A stretch of DNA of 64,000 nt from Burkholderiales bacterium (GTDB lineage: Bacteria > Pseudomonadota > Gammaproteobacteria > Burkholderiales > Burkholderiaceae_C): contig JADJCH010000001.1 of assembly GCA_016703325.1 (NCBI GenBank), forward strand, positions 1-64,000. Direction: 5' to 3'. Shown one piece after another: positions 46,325-55,706 of the stretch; the stretch's first letter is position 1; the number at the start of each line of letters is the position of its first letter. The notes under the pieces are model-generated. The model was not told the origin of the DNA. It ran no database searches and worked only from the letters and a program-made list of their open reading frames with translations. A program made the position numbers and the translations under genes.

Positions 46325-48067
46325 CGGGTTGGTGGCGTCGCCGCTGGCCTCGATGCCCTGCTGCACCTCGGCCACGCTGACCTGGTGGTAGTGCAGCGCG
46401 TGCAGCGTGGCGGCGGTGGGCGAGGGCGTCCAGGCGGTGTTGGCGCCGGCACGGGGGTGGCCGATCTTCTGCTTGAGCATCTCGGCCATCAGGTCGGGCA
46501 TGGCCCACATGCCCTTGCCGATCTGGGCCCGGCCGCGCAGGCCGCACTGCAGGCCGATGAGCACGTTGCGGCGCTCGTAGGCGGCGATCCAGGCGCTGTT
46601 CTTGATGTCGCCCTTGCGCATCATCGGGCCGGCCCACATGGCGGTGTGCATCTCGTCGCCGGTGCGGTCGAGGAAGCCGGTGTTGATGAAGGCCACGCGG
46701 CTGGCCGCGGCGGCGATGCAGGCCTTGAGGTTGACGCTGGTGCGGCGCTCCTCGTCCATGATGCCGAGCTTGACGGTGCTGTCGGGCAGGCCGAGCAGCT
46801 GCTCGACGCGGCCGAACAGCTCGCCGGCGAAGGCCACTTCGGCCGGGCCGTGCATCTTCGGCTTGACGATGTAGACGCTGCCGCGGCGCGAGTTGCGGAT
46901 CGCCTCGTCGCCGATGCGGCCATGGCCCTGCAGGTCGTGCAGCGCGATGGTGGTGGTGACCACCGCGTCCAGGATGCCTTCCGGAATCTCACGACCCTCG
47001 GCGCCCCAGAGGATGGCCGGGTTGGTCATCAGGTGGCCGACGTTGCGCACGAACATCAGGCTGCGGCCGTGCAGGCGCACTTCACCGGCGCCAGCCGGGG
47101 CGGTGTAGCGGCGGTCGGGGTTGAGGCTGCGGGTGAAGGTGCGGCTGCCCTTGGCCACTTCCTCGGTCAGCGTGCCCTTCTGGATGCCCAGCCAGTTGCT
47201 GTAACCCAGCACCTTGTCGGCGGCATCCACCGCGGCAACGCTGTCTTCCAGGTCCAGGATGGTGGAGAGCGCGGCTTCCAGCACCAGGTCGGCCACGCCG
47301 GCGGCGTCGCTGGCGCCGATCGGGGTGCTGCGGTCGATGCGGATGTCCACATGCAGGCCGTTGTGCACCAGCAGGATGGAGGAGGGGTTGGCCGCATCGC
47401 CCTGGTAGCCGGCGAACTGAGCCGGGTTCGTCAGGCTGGTGACCATGCCGCCGGCGAGCTTGACGACCAGCTGGCCGGCTTCCACCGCGTAGCCGGTGGC
47501 CTGGCTGTGGCTGGCGCTGACCAGCGGAGCAGCGTCGTCCAGGAACTTGCGGGCAAAGGCGATGACCTTGGCGCCGCGCACCGGGTTGTAGCCGCCGGCG
47601 CGTTCGGCGCCGTCGTCCTCGGAGATGGCGTCGGTGCCGTACAGCGCGTCGTACAGCGAGCCCCAGCGGGCGTTGGCGGCGTTGAGCGCGTAGCGGGCGT
47701 TCATGATCGGCACCACCAGCTGCGGGCCGGCCTGCAGGGCCAGTTCGGCATCGACGTTGGCGGTGGTGGCCTGCACGTCGGCGGGGGCGTCCACCAGGTA
47801 GCCGATCTTGCGCAGCCAGCCCTGGTAGGCCGCCATGTCGGTGATCGGGCCGGGGTTGGCACGGTGCCAGGAGTCCATCGCGGCCTGGATGCGGTCGCGC
47901 TCGGCCAGCAGGGCGGCGTTCTTCGGTGCCAGGTCGGCGACGATCTGGTCGAAGCCGGCCCAGAAGGCGGCCGAGGCGATGCCGGTGCCGGGCAGCACCT
48001 GGTCCTCGATGAAGCGGTAGAGCTCGGTGGCGACCTGCAGGCCGTGGATGTTCGTGCGTGCGCTCAT
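45854..48067 (-). CDS. glcB: Malate synthase G
   Basis: 737 residues, matching the usual length of GlcB (about 720-740). N-terminal MSARTNIHGLQVATELYRFI; the TIM-barrel core holds RGSVYIVKPKMHGPAEVAFA (catalytic Arg region), MDEERRTSVNLKACIAAAAS, GAEGREIPEGILDAVVT; the C-terminal domain has WVDQGVGCSKVPDINDIGLM and RISSQHICNWLLHGVVTEAQ. It condenses glyoxylate with acetyl-CoA to malate during growth on two-carbon compounds. glcG follows upstream in the same direction. The 3' 470 bp are part of the right direct repeat and may be island-supplied. Confidence 0.97.
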   Translation of the reverse strand: MSARTNIHGLQVATELYRFIEDQVLPGTGIASAAFWAGFDQIVADLAPKNAALLAERDRIQAAMDSWHRANPGPITDMAAYQGWLRKIGYLVDAPADVQATTANVDAELALQAGPQLVVPIMNARYALNAANARWGSLYDALYGTDAISEDDGAERAGGYNPVRGAKVIAFARKFLDDAAPLVSASHSQATGYAVEAGQLVVKLAGGMVTSLTNPAQFAGYQGDAANPSSILLVHNGLHVDIRIDRSTPIGASDAAGVADLVLEAALSTILDLEDSVAAVDAADKVLGYSNWLGIQKGTLTEEVAKGSRTFTRSLNPDRRYTAPAGAGEVRLHGRSLMFVRNVGHLMTNPAILWGAEGREIPEGILDAVVTTTIALHDLQGHGRIGDEAIRNSRRGSVYIVKPKMHGPAEVAFAGELFGRVEQLLGLPDSTVKLGIMDEERRTSVNLKACIAAAASRVAFINTGFLDRTGDEMHTAMWAGPMMRKGDIKNSAWIAAYERRNVLIGLQCGLRGRAQIGKGMWAMPDLMAEMLKQKIGHPRAGANTAWTPSPTAATLHALHYHQVSVAEVQQGIEASGDATNPEITSKLVNDLLTIPVVARAEWSAEDRQKEIDNNAQGILGYVVRWVDQGVGCSKVPDINDIGLMEDRATLRISSQHICNWLLHGVVTEAQVRETFARMAAKVDQQNAGDPAYKSLVANPGGAAYQAALDLVFKGKEQPSGYTEPLLHAWRLNVKAAA

Positions 48068-48139
48068 GGGGCGGACTCCGGAGAAGGACAGGAAAGGTGA
48101 GGTTGGAAAACAGGAAGGGAAGCGGGGCGCGTCAGCCTC

Positions 48140-48556
48140 TCAGGCCAGGCTGGCCTGCCAGGACGTGATGCCGGCGCGGGCGATCTGGGCATCCTGATCG
48201 GATTTGACGCCGGAGACTCCCACGGCACCGATCACCTGACCGTCGATGACGATGGGCACGCCCCCTTCGAGCATGCCCTGCACCATCGGGGCGGAGAGGA
48301 AGGCGGTACGGCCCTGGTTGATGATGTCCTCGTAGACCTTGGATTCGCGCCGCCCCAGTGCCGAGGTGCGGGCCTTCTCCGGGCCGATGTAGGACGACAA
48401 CGGCGCGGCGCCGTCCAGTCGGGCCAGCCCGAGCAGGTGGCCGCCATCGTCTGCCACGGCAATGGTCACGGCCCAGCCGTTGGCGACGGCTTCGGCACGG
48501 GCGCCGGCCAGGATGGCATCCACATCGGCGGCGCACAGAACGGGTTTGGTCTTCAT
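48140..48556 (-). CDS. glcG: GlcG/HbpS-family heme-binding protein
   Basis: 138 residues from ATG 48556 with AGAGGA 5 bp upstream. The GlcG/HbpS pattern is clear: ARAEAVANGWAVTIAVADDG, GHLLGLARLDGAAPLSSYIG, KARTSALGRRESKVYEDIIN and GGVPIVIDGQVIGAVGVSGV. HbpS-type members bind heme; the role of GlcG in glycolate operons is not established. It precedes glcB by 72 bp and is probably co-transcribed with it. Confidence 0.92.
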   Translation of the reverse strand: MKTKPVLCAADVDAILAGARAEAVANGWAVTIAVADDGGHLLGLARLDGAAPLSSYIGPEKARTSALGRRESKVYEDIINQGRTAFLSAPMVQGMLEGGVPIVIDGQVIGAVGVSGVKSDQDAQIARAGITSWQASLA

Positions 48557-48579
48557 GGAATCCTCTGGGTGTGGGGCGT

Positions 48580-49320
48580 TCAGGCGGGGAAGAAGTTCAA
48601 CACGTCGCGCAGGCTGGTGCCGATGCGCGACGGTTCCGTCCCGAGTTGCTCCAGCGGCGCCCCGGCGCGGTTGACCCACAGCGTGGTGTAGCCGTACCAG
48701 GTGGCGCCGATGGCGTCCCAGCCGTTGCTGGAGACGAACAGGATCTGTCGGGCGGGCAGGCCCAGGGCTGCCGGGCCGAGCGCGTAGGCGCGAGGGTCGA
48801 TCTTGAAGGCGCGGGCCGGCTCGACGCTGAGGACCGGGTCCAGCAGGCCGCCCAGGCCGGCGCTCTTGATGGCCACCTCCAACATGGCCGGGTCGCCGTT
48901 GCTGAGGATGCCGGCGCGGATGCCGCGAGCCTGCAGAGCCTGCAGCACGTCGCGCACCTCGGGGAAGGCGGACAGGGCGCGGTACTGGTTCATCAGCCGC
49001 AGTTCGCTGTCGGCGCCGAGCTGGAGTTGCAGCCGGGCGCAGGCAAAGCGCAGTGCGTCGCGGGTGATCTCCCAGAACGGGCGGTAGCGGCTGCCGTCCG
49101 GTGCGCTCATCGTCACCAGGCGGGTGTACTCGATCTGCCTGTCACGCCAGAGCAGCGACAGGGCCTCCCCTCGGCCGGGAAAGAGCTGTTCGGCGGTGAG
49201 CGCCACGCTGTAGACGTCGAACAGCGTGCCGTAGGCGTCGAACAGCACCGCATGCGGGGCCGTCGTGCCTGAAGCAGCGGAGCCGGAGCGGGTGGTTCGG
49301 GCAGCCTGGGTCTTGTCCAT
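48580..49320 (-). CDS. Haloacid dehalogenase, type II
   Basis: 246 residues from ATG 49320. L-2-haloacid dehalogenase pattern: AVLFDAYGTLFDVYSVALTA with the nucleophilic Asp, IRAGILSNGDPAMLEVAIKS, FKIDPRAYALGPAALGLPAR with Lys, and ILFVSSNGWDAIGATWYGY with the SSNxxD motif. Such enzymes remove halide from 2-haloalkanoic acids to give hydroxy acids such as glycolate, which would suit the adjacent glcB. Divergent from a LysR regulator across a 98-bp AT-richer gap, the usual arrangement for control by that regulator. Confidence 0.92.
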   Translation of the reverse strand: MDKTQAARTTRSGSAASGTTAPHAVLFDAYGTLFDVYSVALTAEQLFPGRGEALSLLWRDRQIEYTRLVTMSAPDGSRYRPFWEITRDALRFACARLQLQLGADSELRLMNQYRALSAFPEVRDVLQALQARGIRAGILSNGDPAMLEVAIKSAGLGGLLDPVLSVEPARAFKIDPRAYALGPAALGLPARQILFVSSNGWDAIGATWYGYTTLWVNRAGAPLEQLGTEPSRIGTSLRDVLNFFPA

Positions 49321-49418
49321 AGCGGCACTGTATTCGATACTAGTCAGGTGATTAAGTAGTGAATAGTTCAATGATTCGTGCAGTGGATGCATGAATCCGT
49401 GGGCATCATGACCCTGCC

Positions 49419-50327
49419 ATGACCGACCGTCTCAAGCAGATCGAGGCCTTTGTGGCCACCGTTCAGAAGGGCAGCCTGACCGCTGCGGCACAGGCGGCAG
49501 GTGTGGCGCCGATGATGATCGGCCGCCGCATCGATGCGCTGGAAGCCCGTCTGGGCGTCAAGCTGCTGCTGCGCAGCACCCGGCGCATCAGCCTCACCCA
49601 TGAGGGCAGCGCCTTCCTGGAGGACTGCACGCGGCTGCTGGCCGACCTGGCCAATGCGGAGGCCAGTGTCAGCGCTGGTGGGGTCAAGGCCAGCGGGCAC
49701 CTGCGCATCACGGCGCCCGGCGGGTTCGGGCGGCGGCATGTGGCGCCGCTGGTGCCGGCCTTCCTGGCGCAGCACCCGGAGGTCAGCCTGTCGCTGAACC
49801 TGTCGGACCGGGTCATCGACCTGATGAACGAGGGCTACGACTGCGCGGTGCGCGTGGGCGACCTGCCGGACTCCAGCCTGATCTCGGTGCGCCTGGCCGA
49901 CAACCGTCGGCGCTGTGTGGCCGCACCCTCGTACCTCGCCCGCGCAGGGGTGCCGCAGCTGCCGTCCGACCTGATGCAGCATGAATGCCTGACGCTCAGC
50001 TCGGAGGCGAGCCAGTCGCGCGGCTGGGCCTTCCAGGTCGATGGCGAGGTGCAGCACCTGCGCCCGCCCGGTCGGCTGGACTGCAGCGACGGGCAGGTGC
50101 TGCATGCCTGGTGCCTGGCCGGACTCGGGCTGGCCTGGCGCAGCACCTGGGAGGTGGAGTCCGACCTGCGGGCGGGGCACCTGCAGGAGGTGCTGGAGTC
50201 CCACGCGGCACCACCGAATGGCATCTACGCGGTGTTCCCGCATGCCCGGCACCTACCACTGCGGGTGCGGCTGTGGATCGACTTCCTCAAGCACAGCTAC
50301 GCCGAGCCGGGATATTGGTCCACCTGA
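49419..50327 (+). CDS. LysR-family transcriptional regulator
   Basis: 302 residues. The N-terminal winged helix-turn-helix is MTDRLKQIEAFVATVQKGSL with TAAAQAAGVAPMMIGRRIDA, then the linker helix and a substrate-binding domain (HLRITAPGGFGRRHVAPLVP, VIDLMNEGYDCAVRVGDLPD). The second domain matches the CrgA/AaeR-like branch. Divergent from the haloacid dehalogenase gene, which it probably controls through the intergenic gap. Confidence 0.93.
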   Translation: MTDRLKQIEAFVATVQKGSLTAAAQAAGVAPMMIGRRIDALEARLGVKLLLRSTRRISLTHEGSAFLEDCTRLLADLANAEASVSAGGVKASGHLRITAPGGFGRRHVAPLVPAFLAQHPEVSLSLNLSDRVIDLMNEGYDCAVRVGDLPDSSLISVRLADNRRRCVAAPSYLARAGVPQLPSDLMQHECLTLSSEASQSRGWAFQVDGEVQHLRPPGRLDCSDGQVLHAWCLAGLGLAWRSTWEVESDLRAGHLQEVLESHAAPPNGIYAVFPHARHLPLRVRLWIDFLKHSYAEPGYWST

Positions 50328-50876
50328 AAACGCCGCAGATCGTCAGGCACAAAATGGGTTCCGATGGACAGGCTCAGACCCAAACGGAGGGGCGCTGCTT
50401 GCTCCACCGGTCGGAAGCGAATCGAATGAATTCGGTGCGGTGCACCCCCTGGTTGACCGGTACTGGCTCCGCCTGAGCCGGGTGTGGTGTGACCCCACCT
50501 GCTGCGGCAAGCTGAAGACCCGATGGCCGCAATGCATCGCAGCCATCGGGTGGCGGTAAGAAGGCATAGGGTTTGCTTGGACAACCGTGAGGGCGTTGGC
50601 AGCGTCCTTGAAACAGGCAGCAGTGACGGAATCCTCGCGAGGTCTGTTGCAGTTGAAAAAGCCGGGCAGGCCTGGCCTTCTTCTCTGGACTGCAGGCCTC
50701 AGGTTGAACGAAGCTGACACCAGCGAGTCACACGAAGCGAAACGACTTCTGCAGAGCAACGGAAAGCTCTGATGGAGCCTCGAAGCCCACAACCCTCCGG
50801 GCCCGGGACTCCACCAGATCTTCCCTGGTGGCGCGGCACTGATCCGGCCCGTCACCCCCTGACCCAGGAGGCCTGC
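50328..50876. other. Long leader upstream of prkA
   Basis: 549 bp without a convincing gene. It contains a 10-bp inverted repeat (ACCCGATGGC / GCCATCGGGT, about 50518-50551), a sequence somewhat like a sigma-54 site (TGGCAGC-GTCC-TTGA at 50597), and AGGAGG before the prkA start. Probably a regulatory leader. Confidence 0.5.
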
Positions 50877-52799
50877 ATGGACGTGATCAGCAACTTCGCC
50901 GCGCGTTACGAACGCACCCGAGAAGAGGAACTCACCCTGGAGGAGTACCTCGCCGAGTGCAAGCGCAACCCGGTCGCCTACGCCACCGCCCCCGAGCGCA
51001 TGCTCCAGGCCATCGGTGAACCCAGGATGGTGGACACCCGCAACGACCCGCGGCTGTCGCGCCTGTTCGCCAACAAGGTCATCAAGATCTACCCGGCCTT
51101 CGCCGAGTTCTACGGCATGGAGGACGCCATCGAGCAGGTGGTGTCCTACTTCCGCCATGCCGCGCAGGGGCTGGAGGAAAAGAAGCAGATCCTCTACCTC
51201 CTGGGTCCGGTGGGTGGCGGCAAGAGTTCGATCGCCGAGCGCCTGAAGCAGCTGATGCAGGAGGTGCCCTTCTACGCCATCAAGGGTTCGCCGGTGAACG
51301 AGTCGCCGCTGGGGCTGTTCGACCCGGCCGAGGATGGCCCGGTGCTGGAGCGCGAGTTCGGCATCCCGAGCCGCTACCTCAACCGCATCATGAGCCCCTG
51401 GGCGGTCAAGCGCCTGGAGGAGTACGGCGGCGACATCCGCAAGTTCAAGGTGGTCAAGCGTTACCCCAGCATCCTCAAGCAGGTGGGTGTGGCCAAGACC
51501 GAGCCGGGCGACGAGAACAACCAGGACATCTCCAGCCTGGTCGGCAAGGTGGACATCCGCAAGCTGGAGACCTTTGCCCAGGACGATCCGGACGCCTACA
51601 GCTACTCCGGTGGCCTGTGCCTGGCCAACCAGGGGCTGCTGGAATTCGTGGAGATGTTCAAGGCGCCGATCAAGGTGCTGCACCCGCTGCTGACGGCCAC
51701 CCAGGAAGGCAACTTCAAGGGCACCGAGGGCTTTGGAGCCATCCCCTTCGACGGCATCGTGCTGGCCCACTCGAACGAAAGCGAGTGGAAGACCTTCCGC
51801 AACAACAAGAACAACGAGGCCTTCCTCGACCGCATCTACATCGTCAAGGTGCCGTACTGCCTGCGCGTCTCGGAAGAGGTCAAGATCTACGAGAAGCTGA
51901 TCCGCGGCTCCTCGCTGGCCGAGGCCAAGTGCGCCCCCGGCACGCTGAAGATGATGAGCCAGTTCGCCATCCTCACCCGGCTGAAGGAGCCGGAGAACTC
52001 CTCGCTGTACAGCAAGATGCAGATCTACGACGGCGAAAACCTCAAGGACACCGATCCGCGCGCCAAGAGCTACCAGGAGTACCGCGACTACGCCGGGGTG
52101 GACGAGGGCATGAGCGGGATCAGCACGCGCTTCGCGTACAAGATCCTGTCCAAGGTCTTCAACTTCGACAGCCAGGAAGTGGCGGCCAACCCGGTGCACC
52201 TGATGTACGTGCTGGAGCAGCAGATCGAGCGCGAGCAGTTCCCGGCGGAGGTGGAGTCCAAGTACGTGGCCTACATCAAGGAGCTGCTGGCGCCGCGCTA
52301 CGCGGAGTTCATCGGCAAGGAGATCCAGACCGCCTACCTGGAGAGCTACTCCGAGTACGGCCAGAACATCTTCGACCGCTACGTCACCTACGCCGACTAC
52401 TGGATCCAGGACCAGGAGTACCGCGACACCGACACCGGAGAGGTGTTCGACCGCGGCAGCCTGAACGCGGAGCTGGAGAAGATCGAGAAACCCGCCGGCA
52501 TCGCCAACCCGAAGGATTTCCGCAACGAGATCGTCAACTTCGTGCTGCGTGCGCGTGCCAACAACCAGGGCAAGAACCCGCTGTGGACCAGCTACGAGAA
52601 GCTGCGCACGGTGATCGAGAAGAAGATGTTCTCCAACACGGAAGAGCTGCTGCCGGTGATCAGCTTCAACGCCAAGGCCAGCGCCGACGAGGCGAAGAAG
52701 CACGAGAACTTCGTGCAGCGCATGGTCGACAAGGGCTACACGTCCAAGCAGGTGCGCCTGCTCTGCGAGTGGTACCTGCGGGTGCGCAAGTCGAGCTGA
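50877..52799 (+). CDS. prkA: PrkA-family serine protein kinase (YeaG)
   Basis: 640 residues from ATG 50877, preceded by an AGGAGG site. The AAA-like PrkA domain has ILYLLGPVGGGKSSIAERLK (P-loop near residue 108), VPFYAIKGSPVNESPLGLFD, GFGAIPFDGIVLAHSNESEW and DEGMSGISTRFAYKILSKVF. The C-terminal domain continues to VRLLCEWYLRVRKSS. YeaG/PrkA is a stress- and starvation-linked kinase; yeaH- and spoVR-type genes follow in the same order and strand. Confidence 0.96.
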   Translation: MDVISNFAARYERTREEELTLEEYLAECKRNPVAYATAPERMLQAIGEPRMVDTRNDPRLSRLFANKVIKIYPAFAEFYGMEDAIEQVVSYFRHAAQGLEEKKQILYLLGPVGGGKSSIAERLKQLMQEVPFYAIKGSPVNESPLGLFDPAEDGPVLEREFGIPSRYLNRIMSPWAVKRLEEYGGDIRKFKVVKRYPSILKQVGVAKTEPGDENNQDISSLVGKVDIRKLETFAQDDPDAYSYSGGLCLANQGLLEFVEMFKAPIKVLHPLLTATQEGNFKGTEGFGAIPFDGIVLAHSNESEWKTFRNNKNNEAFLDRIYIVKVPYCLRVSEEVKIYEKLIRGSSLAEAKCAPGTLKMMSQFAILTRLKEPENSSLYSKMQIYDGENLKDTDPRAKSYQEYRDYAGVDEGMSGISTRFAYKILSKVFNFDSQEVAANPVHLMYVLEQQIEREQFPAEVESKYVAYIKELLAPRYAEFIGKEIQTAYLESYSEYGQNIFDRYVTYADYWIQDQEYRDTDTGEVFDRGSLNAELEKIEKPAGIANPKDFRNEIVNFVLRARANNQGKNPLWTSYEKLRTVIEKKMFSNTEELLPVISFNAKASADEAKKHENFVQRMVDKGYTSKQVRLLCEWYLRVRKSS

Positions 52800-52838
52800 G
52801 TCAACGGCACAAACGGCATCAAGGGTCCAAGGGCTGTC

Positions 52839-54128
52839 ATGCAACAGATCATCGATCGCCGGCTTGCCGGCAAGAACAAGTCGATCGGCAACCGTGAACG
52901 TTTCCTGCGCCGCTACAAGGAGCAGGTCAAGGAAGCGGTGCGCCGGGCGATCGATGGGCGCGGCATCCGCGACCTGCAGCGCGGCGAGGACGTGCACATC
53001 CCCAAGAAGGATGTGAGCGAGCCGGTGTTCCACCACGGCTCCGGCGGCAAACGCGAGATGGTGCACCCCGGCAACAAGGAGTACGTGGCCGGTGACCGCA
53101 TCCAGCGCCCGAAGGGGGGTCAGGGGGGCGGTGGCTCCGGCAGCGGCCAGGCCAGCGACTCCGGCGAAGGGGAGGACGATTTCGTCTTCAGCCTGAGCAA
53201 GGAGGAGTTCATGCAGGTCTTCTTCGAGGACCTGGCCCTGCCGCACCTGATCCGCACCCAGCTGGCCGAGACCCCGGAGTGGAAGAGCCACCGCGCCGGC
53301 TTCACCAGCGACGGCACGCCCAACAACCTGCATGTGGTGCGCTCGATGCGCGGCGCCTTGGGCCGGCGCATTGCCCTGGGCACCGAGAAGCGGCGCGAGC
53401 TGCACGAACTGGAGCAGCGCCTGGCCTTGCTGAAGTCGCCGCAGACCAGCGTCGATGACGCGGTGCGCCGGGAGATCGACGAGGTCGAGACCCGCATCGC
53501 CGAGCTGCGCCGGCGCATCGGCGCCATCCCCTTCCTGGACCCGATCGACCTGCGTTTTCGCAGCCGGGTCAAGACGCCGGTGCCCACCAGCAAGGCGGTG
53601 ATGTTCTGCCTGATGGACGTGTCCGGCTCGATGGACGAACAGCGCAAGGAGCTGTCCAAGCGCTTCTTCATCCTGCTCTACCTCTTCCTGACCAAGCACT
53701 ACGAGAAGATCGACATCGTCTACATCCGCCACCACACCCAGGCGCAGGAGGTGGACGAGCAGGGCTTCTTCCATTCCACCGAAACCGGCGGCACGGTGGT
53801 GTCCTCCGCCCTGGTGCTGATGGAGGAAATCATCCGCGCGCGTTACCCCAGCGACCAGTGGAACATCTACGGCGCCCAGGCCAGCGACGGTGACAACTGG
53901 CACCACGACAGCGGCCGCTGCCGCGAGCTGCTGGAGCAGAAGATCCTGCCCCTGGTGCGCTACTACGCCTACGTGCAGGTGGCCGAGCCGGAGCAGAACC
54001 TCTGGGAGGAGTACGCCCGCCTGGCTGAAACCTCCGGCACCCACTTCGCGATGCGCAAGGCCACCGAGGCCTCGCAGATCTACCCGGTGTTCCGCGACCT
54101 GTTCAAGAAGGAAGGGGCTCCCGCATGA
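52839..54128 (+). CDS. yeaH: YeaH/YhbH-family protein (UPF0229)
   Basis: 429 residues. Typical UPF0229: IIDRRLAGKNKSIGNRERFL at the start, RDLQRGEDVHIPKKDVSEPV, a Gly/Ser-rich linker near residues 88-105, and a C-terminal von Willebrand A-like domain with VMFCLMDVSGSMDEQRKELS, the D-x-S-x-S metal site. It lies 39 bp after prkA and overlaps the next gene by 4 bp (ATGA), showing a tightly coupled operon. Confidence 0.95.
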   Translation: MQQIIDRRLAGKNKSIGNRERFLRRYKEQVKEAVRRAIDGRGIRDLQRGEDVHIPKKDVSEPVFHHGSGGKREMVHPGNKEYVAGDRIQRPKGGQGGGGSGSGQASDSGEGEDDFVFSLSKEEFMQVFFEDLALPHLIRTQLAETPEWKSHRAGFTSDGTPNNLHVVRSMRGALGRRIALGTEKRRELHELEQRLALLKSPQTSVDDAVRREIDEVETRIAELRRRIGAIPFLDPIDLRFRSRVKTPVPTSKAVMFCLMDVSGSMDEQRKELSKRFFILLYLFLTKHYEKIDIVYIRHHTQAQEVDEQGFFHSTETGGTVVSSALVLMEEIIRARYPSDQWNIYGAQASDGDNWHHDSGRCRELLEQKILPLVRYYAYVQVAEPEQNLWEEYARLAETSGTHFAMRKATEASQIYPVFRDLFKKEGAPA

Positions 54129-55687
54129 CCCCCAGACTGCAGATGAAGGACCTGGCGGCCGGCCCACTGCCATTGGCACACCGGCCTGAACAGCACCTGC
54201 CGAGCCCGAGTGACTGGAGCTTCGAGCTGATCGAGCAGTACCACAGCGTGATCCGCACCACGGCCGAGCGTTTCGGCCTGGACACCTACCCCAACCAGCT
54301 GGAGATCATCACCGCCGAGCAGATGATGGATGCCTACGCCAGCGTCGGCATGCCGGTGAACTACCGCCACTGGAGCTATGGCAAGGAGTTCATCTCCACC
54401 GAGAAGAACTACAAGCGCGGCGCCATGGGGCTGGCCTACGAGATCGTCATCAACTCCAACCCCTGCATCAGCTACCTGATGGAGGAGAACACGATGGCGA
54501 TGCAGGCGCTCGTCATCGCCCACGCCGCCTACGGCCACAACAGCTTCTTCAAGGGCAACTACCTGTTTCGCATGTGGACGGATGCGGCGTCGATCATCGA
54601 CTACCTCGTCTACGCCAAGAACTACGTCGCCGCCTGCGAGGAAAAGCATGGCCTGGAGATGGTGGAAACCTTTCTCGACAGCTGCCATGCCCTGATGAAC
54701 CAGGGCGTGGACCGCTACCGCCGCCCCAGCAAGCGCACCCTGGCGCAGGAACTGGCCGAGCGCAAGGAGCGCGAGGCCTACGCCCAGCAGCAGGTCAATG
54801 ACCTGTGGCGCACCCTGCCGCGCCGGGCCGACAAGGCCGAGGAGCAGCAGGAGGCCCGCCGCTTCCCCGAGGAGCCGCAGGAGAACCTGCTCTACTTCGT
54901 CGAGAAGAACGCCCCGTTGCTGGAACCCTGGCAGCGCGAGATCGTGCGCATCGTGCGCAAGATCGCCCAGTACTTCTACCCGCAGCGCCAGAGCCAGGTG
55001 ATGAACGAAGGCTGGGCCACCTTCTGGCACCACCGCCTGCTCAACACCCTGTACGACGACGGCTGGCTCACCGACGGCGTGATGATCGAGTGGCTCAAGT
55101 CGCACACCAACGTGGTCTACCAGCCCAAGGTGGGCGACCGCGGCTACAGCGGCCTGAACCCCTATGCGCTGGGCTTCGCGATGTACAGCGACATCGAGCG
55201 CATCTGCCGCCACCCCACCGACGAAGATCGCCAGTGGTTCCCGGATCTGGCCGGTTCACCCTGGCTGCCGGCGCTGGACCATGCGATGCGCAACTACAAG
55301 GACGAGAGCTTCGTCGGCCAGTTCCTCAGCCCCAAGCTGATGCGCGACCTGCGGCTGTTTGCCATCGTCGACGACGACAAGAAGAACGACATCGAAGTGG
55401 CCGCCATCCACGACGAGTCCGGCTACCGGCGCGTGCGCGAGGCGCTGTCGCACCAGTACGACCTGGGCAGCCGCGAGCCCAACATCCAGGTCTGGAACGT
55501 CAACCTGCGCGGCGACCGCTCACTGACGCTGCGCCACTTCCAGCACAACGACCGCCCGCTGGACGACTCGGCCCAGCAGGTGCTCAAGCACGCCGCAAGG
55601 CTGTGGGGCTTTGCCGTGCACCTGGAAAGTGCCAACGGCAAGGGCGATGTGACCAAACGCTGGACGGTGCCGGCTCCAGCGCACTGA
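54125..55687 (+). CDS. spoVR: SpoVR-family protein (YcgB)
   Basis: 520 residues. SpoVR features: WSFELIEQYHSVIRTTAERF, HWSYGKEFISTEKNYKRGAM, MGLAYEIVINSNPCISYLME, VMNEGWATFWHHRLLNTLYD. Members occur together with PrkA and YeaH in many proteobacteria; the biochemical role is unknown. It overlaps the yeaH stop (ATGA). A convergent FAD-oxidase gene ends 19 bp beyond its stop. Confidence 0.95.
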   Translation: MTPRLQMKDLAAGPLPLAHRPEQHLPSPSDWSFELIEQYHSVIRTTAERFGLDTYPNQLEIITAEQMMDAYASVGMPVNYRHWSYGKEFISTEKNYKRGAMGLAYEIVINSNPCISYLMEENTMAMQALVIAHAAYGHNSFFKGNYLFRMWTDAASIIDYLVYAKNYVAACEEKHGLEMVETFLDSCHALMNQGVDRYRRPSKRTLAQELAERKEREAYAQQQVNDLWRTLPRRADKAEEQQEARRFPEEPQENLLYFVEKNAPLLEPWQREIVRIVRKIAQYFYPQRQSQVMNEGWATFWHHRLLNTLYDDGWLTDGVMIEWLKSHTNVVYQPKVGDRGYSGLNPYALGFAMYSDIERICRHPTDEDRQWFPDLAGSPWLPALDHAMRNYKDESFVGQFLSPKLMRDLRLFAIVDDDKKNDIEVAAIHDESGYRRVREALSHQYDLGSREPNIQVWNVNLRGDRSLTLRHFQHNDRPLDDSAQQVLKHAARLWGFAVHLESANGKGDVTKRWTVPAPAH

Positions 55688-55706
55688 GGTTTCCGCCAGG
55701 CCCGGG

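Noticed and set aside
45887..48100. 737-codon plus-strand frame antisense to glcB
   Set aside because: Mirror of glcB, which matches malate synthase G over its full length.
50597..50611. Sigma-54-type promoter upstream of prkA (TGGCAGC-GTCC-TTGA)
   Set aside because: The -12 element lacks the essential GC (TTGA instead of TTGC), and it is 265 bp from the start; not strong enough to list.
50343..54179. 1278-codon minus-strand open frame antisense to prkA and yeaH
   Set aside because: Shadow of high-GC genes with strong motifs on the plus strand; Val/Leu/His-rich without domains.
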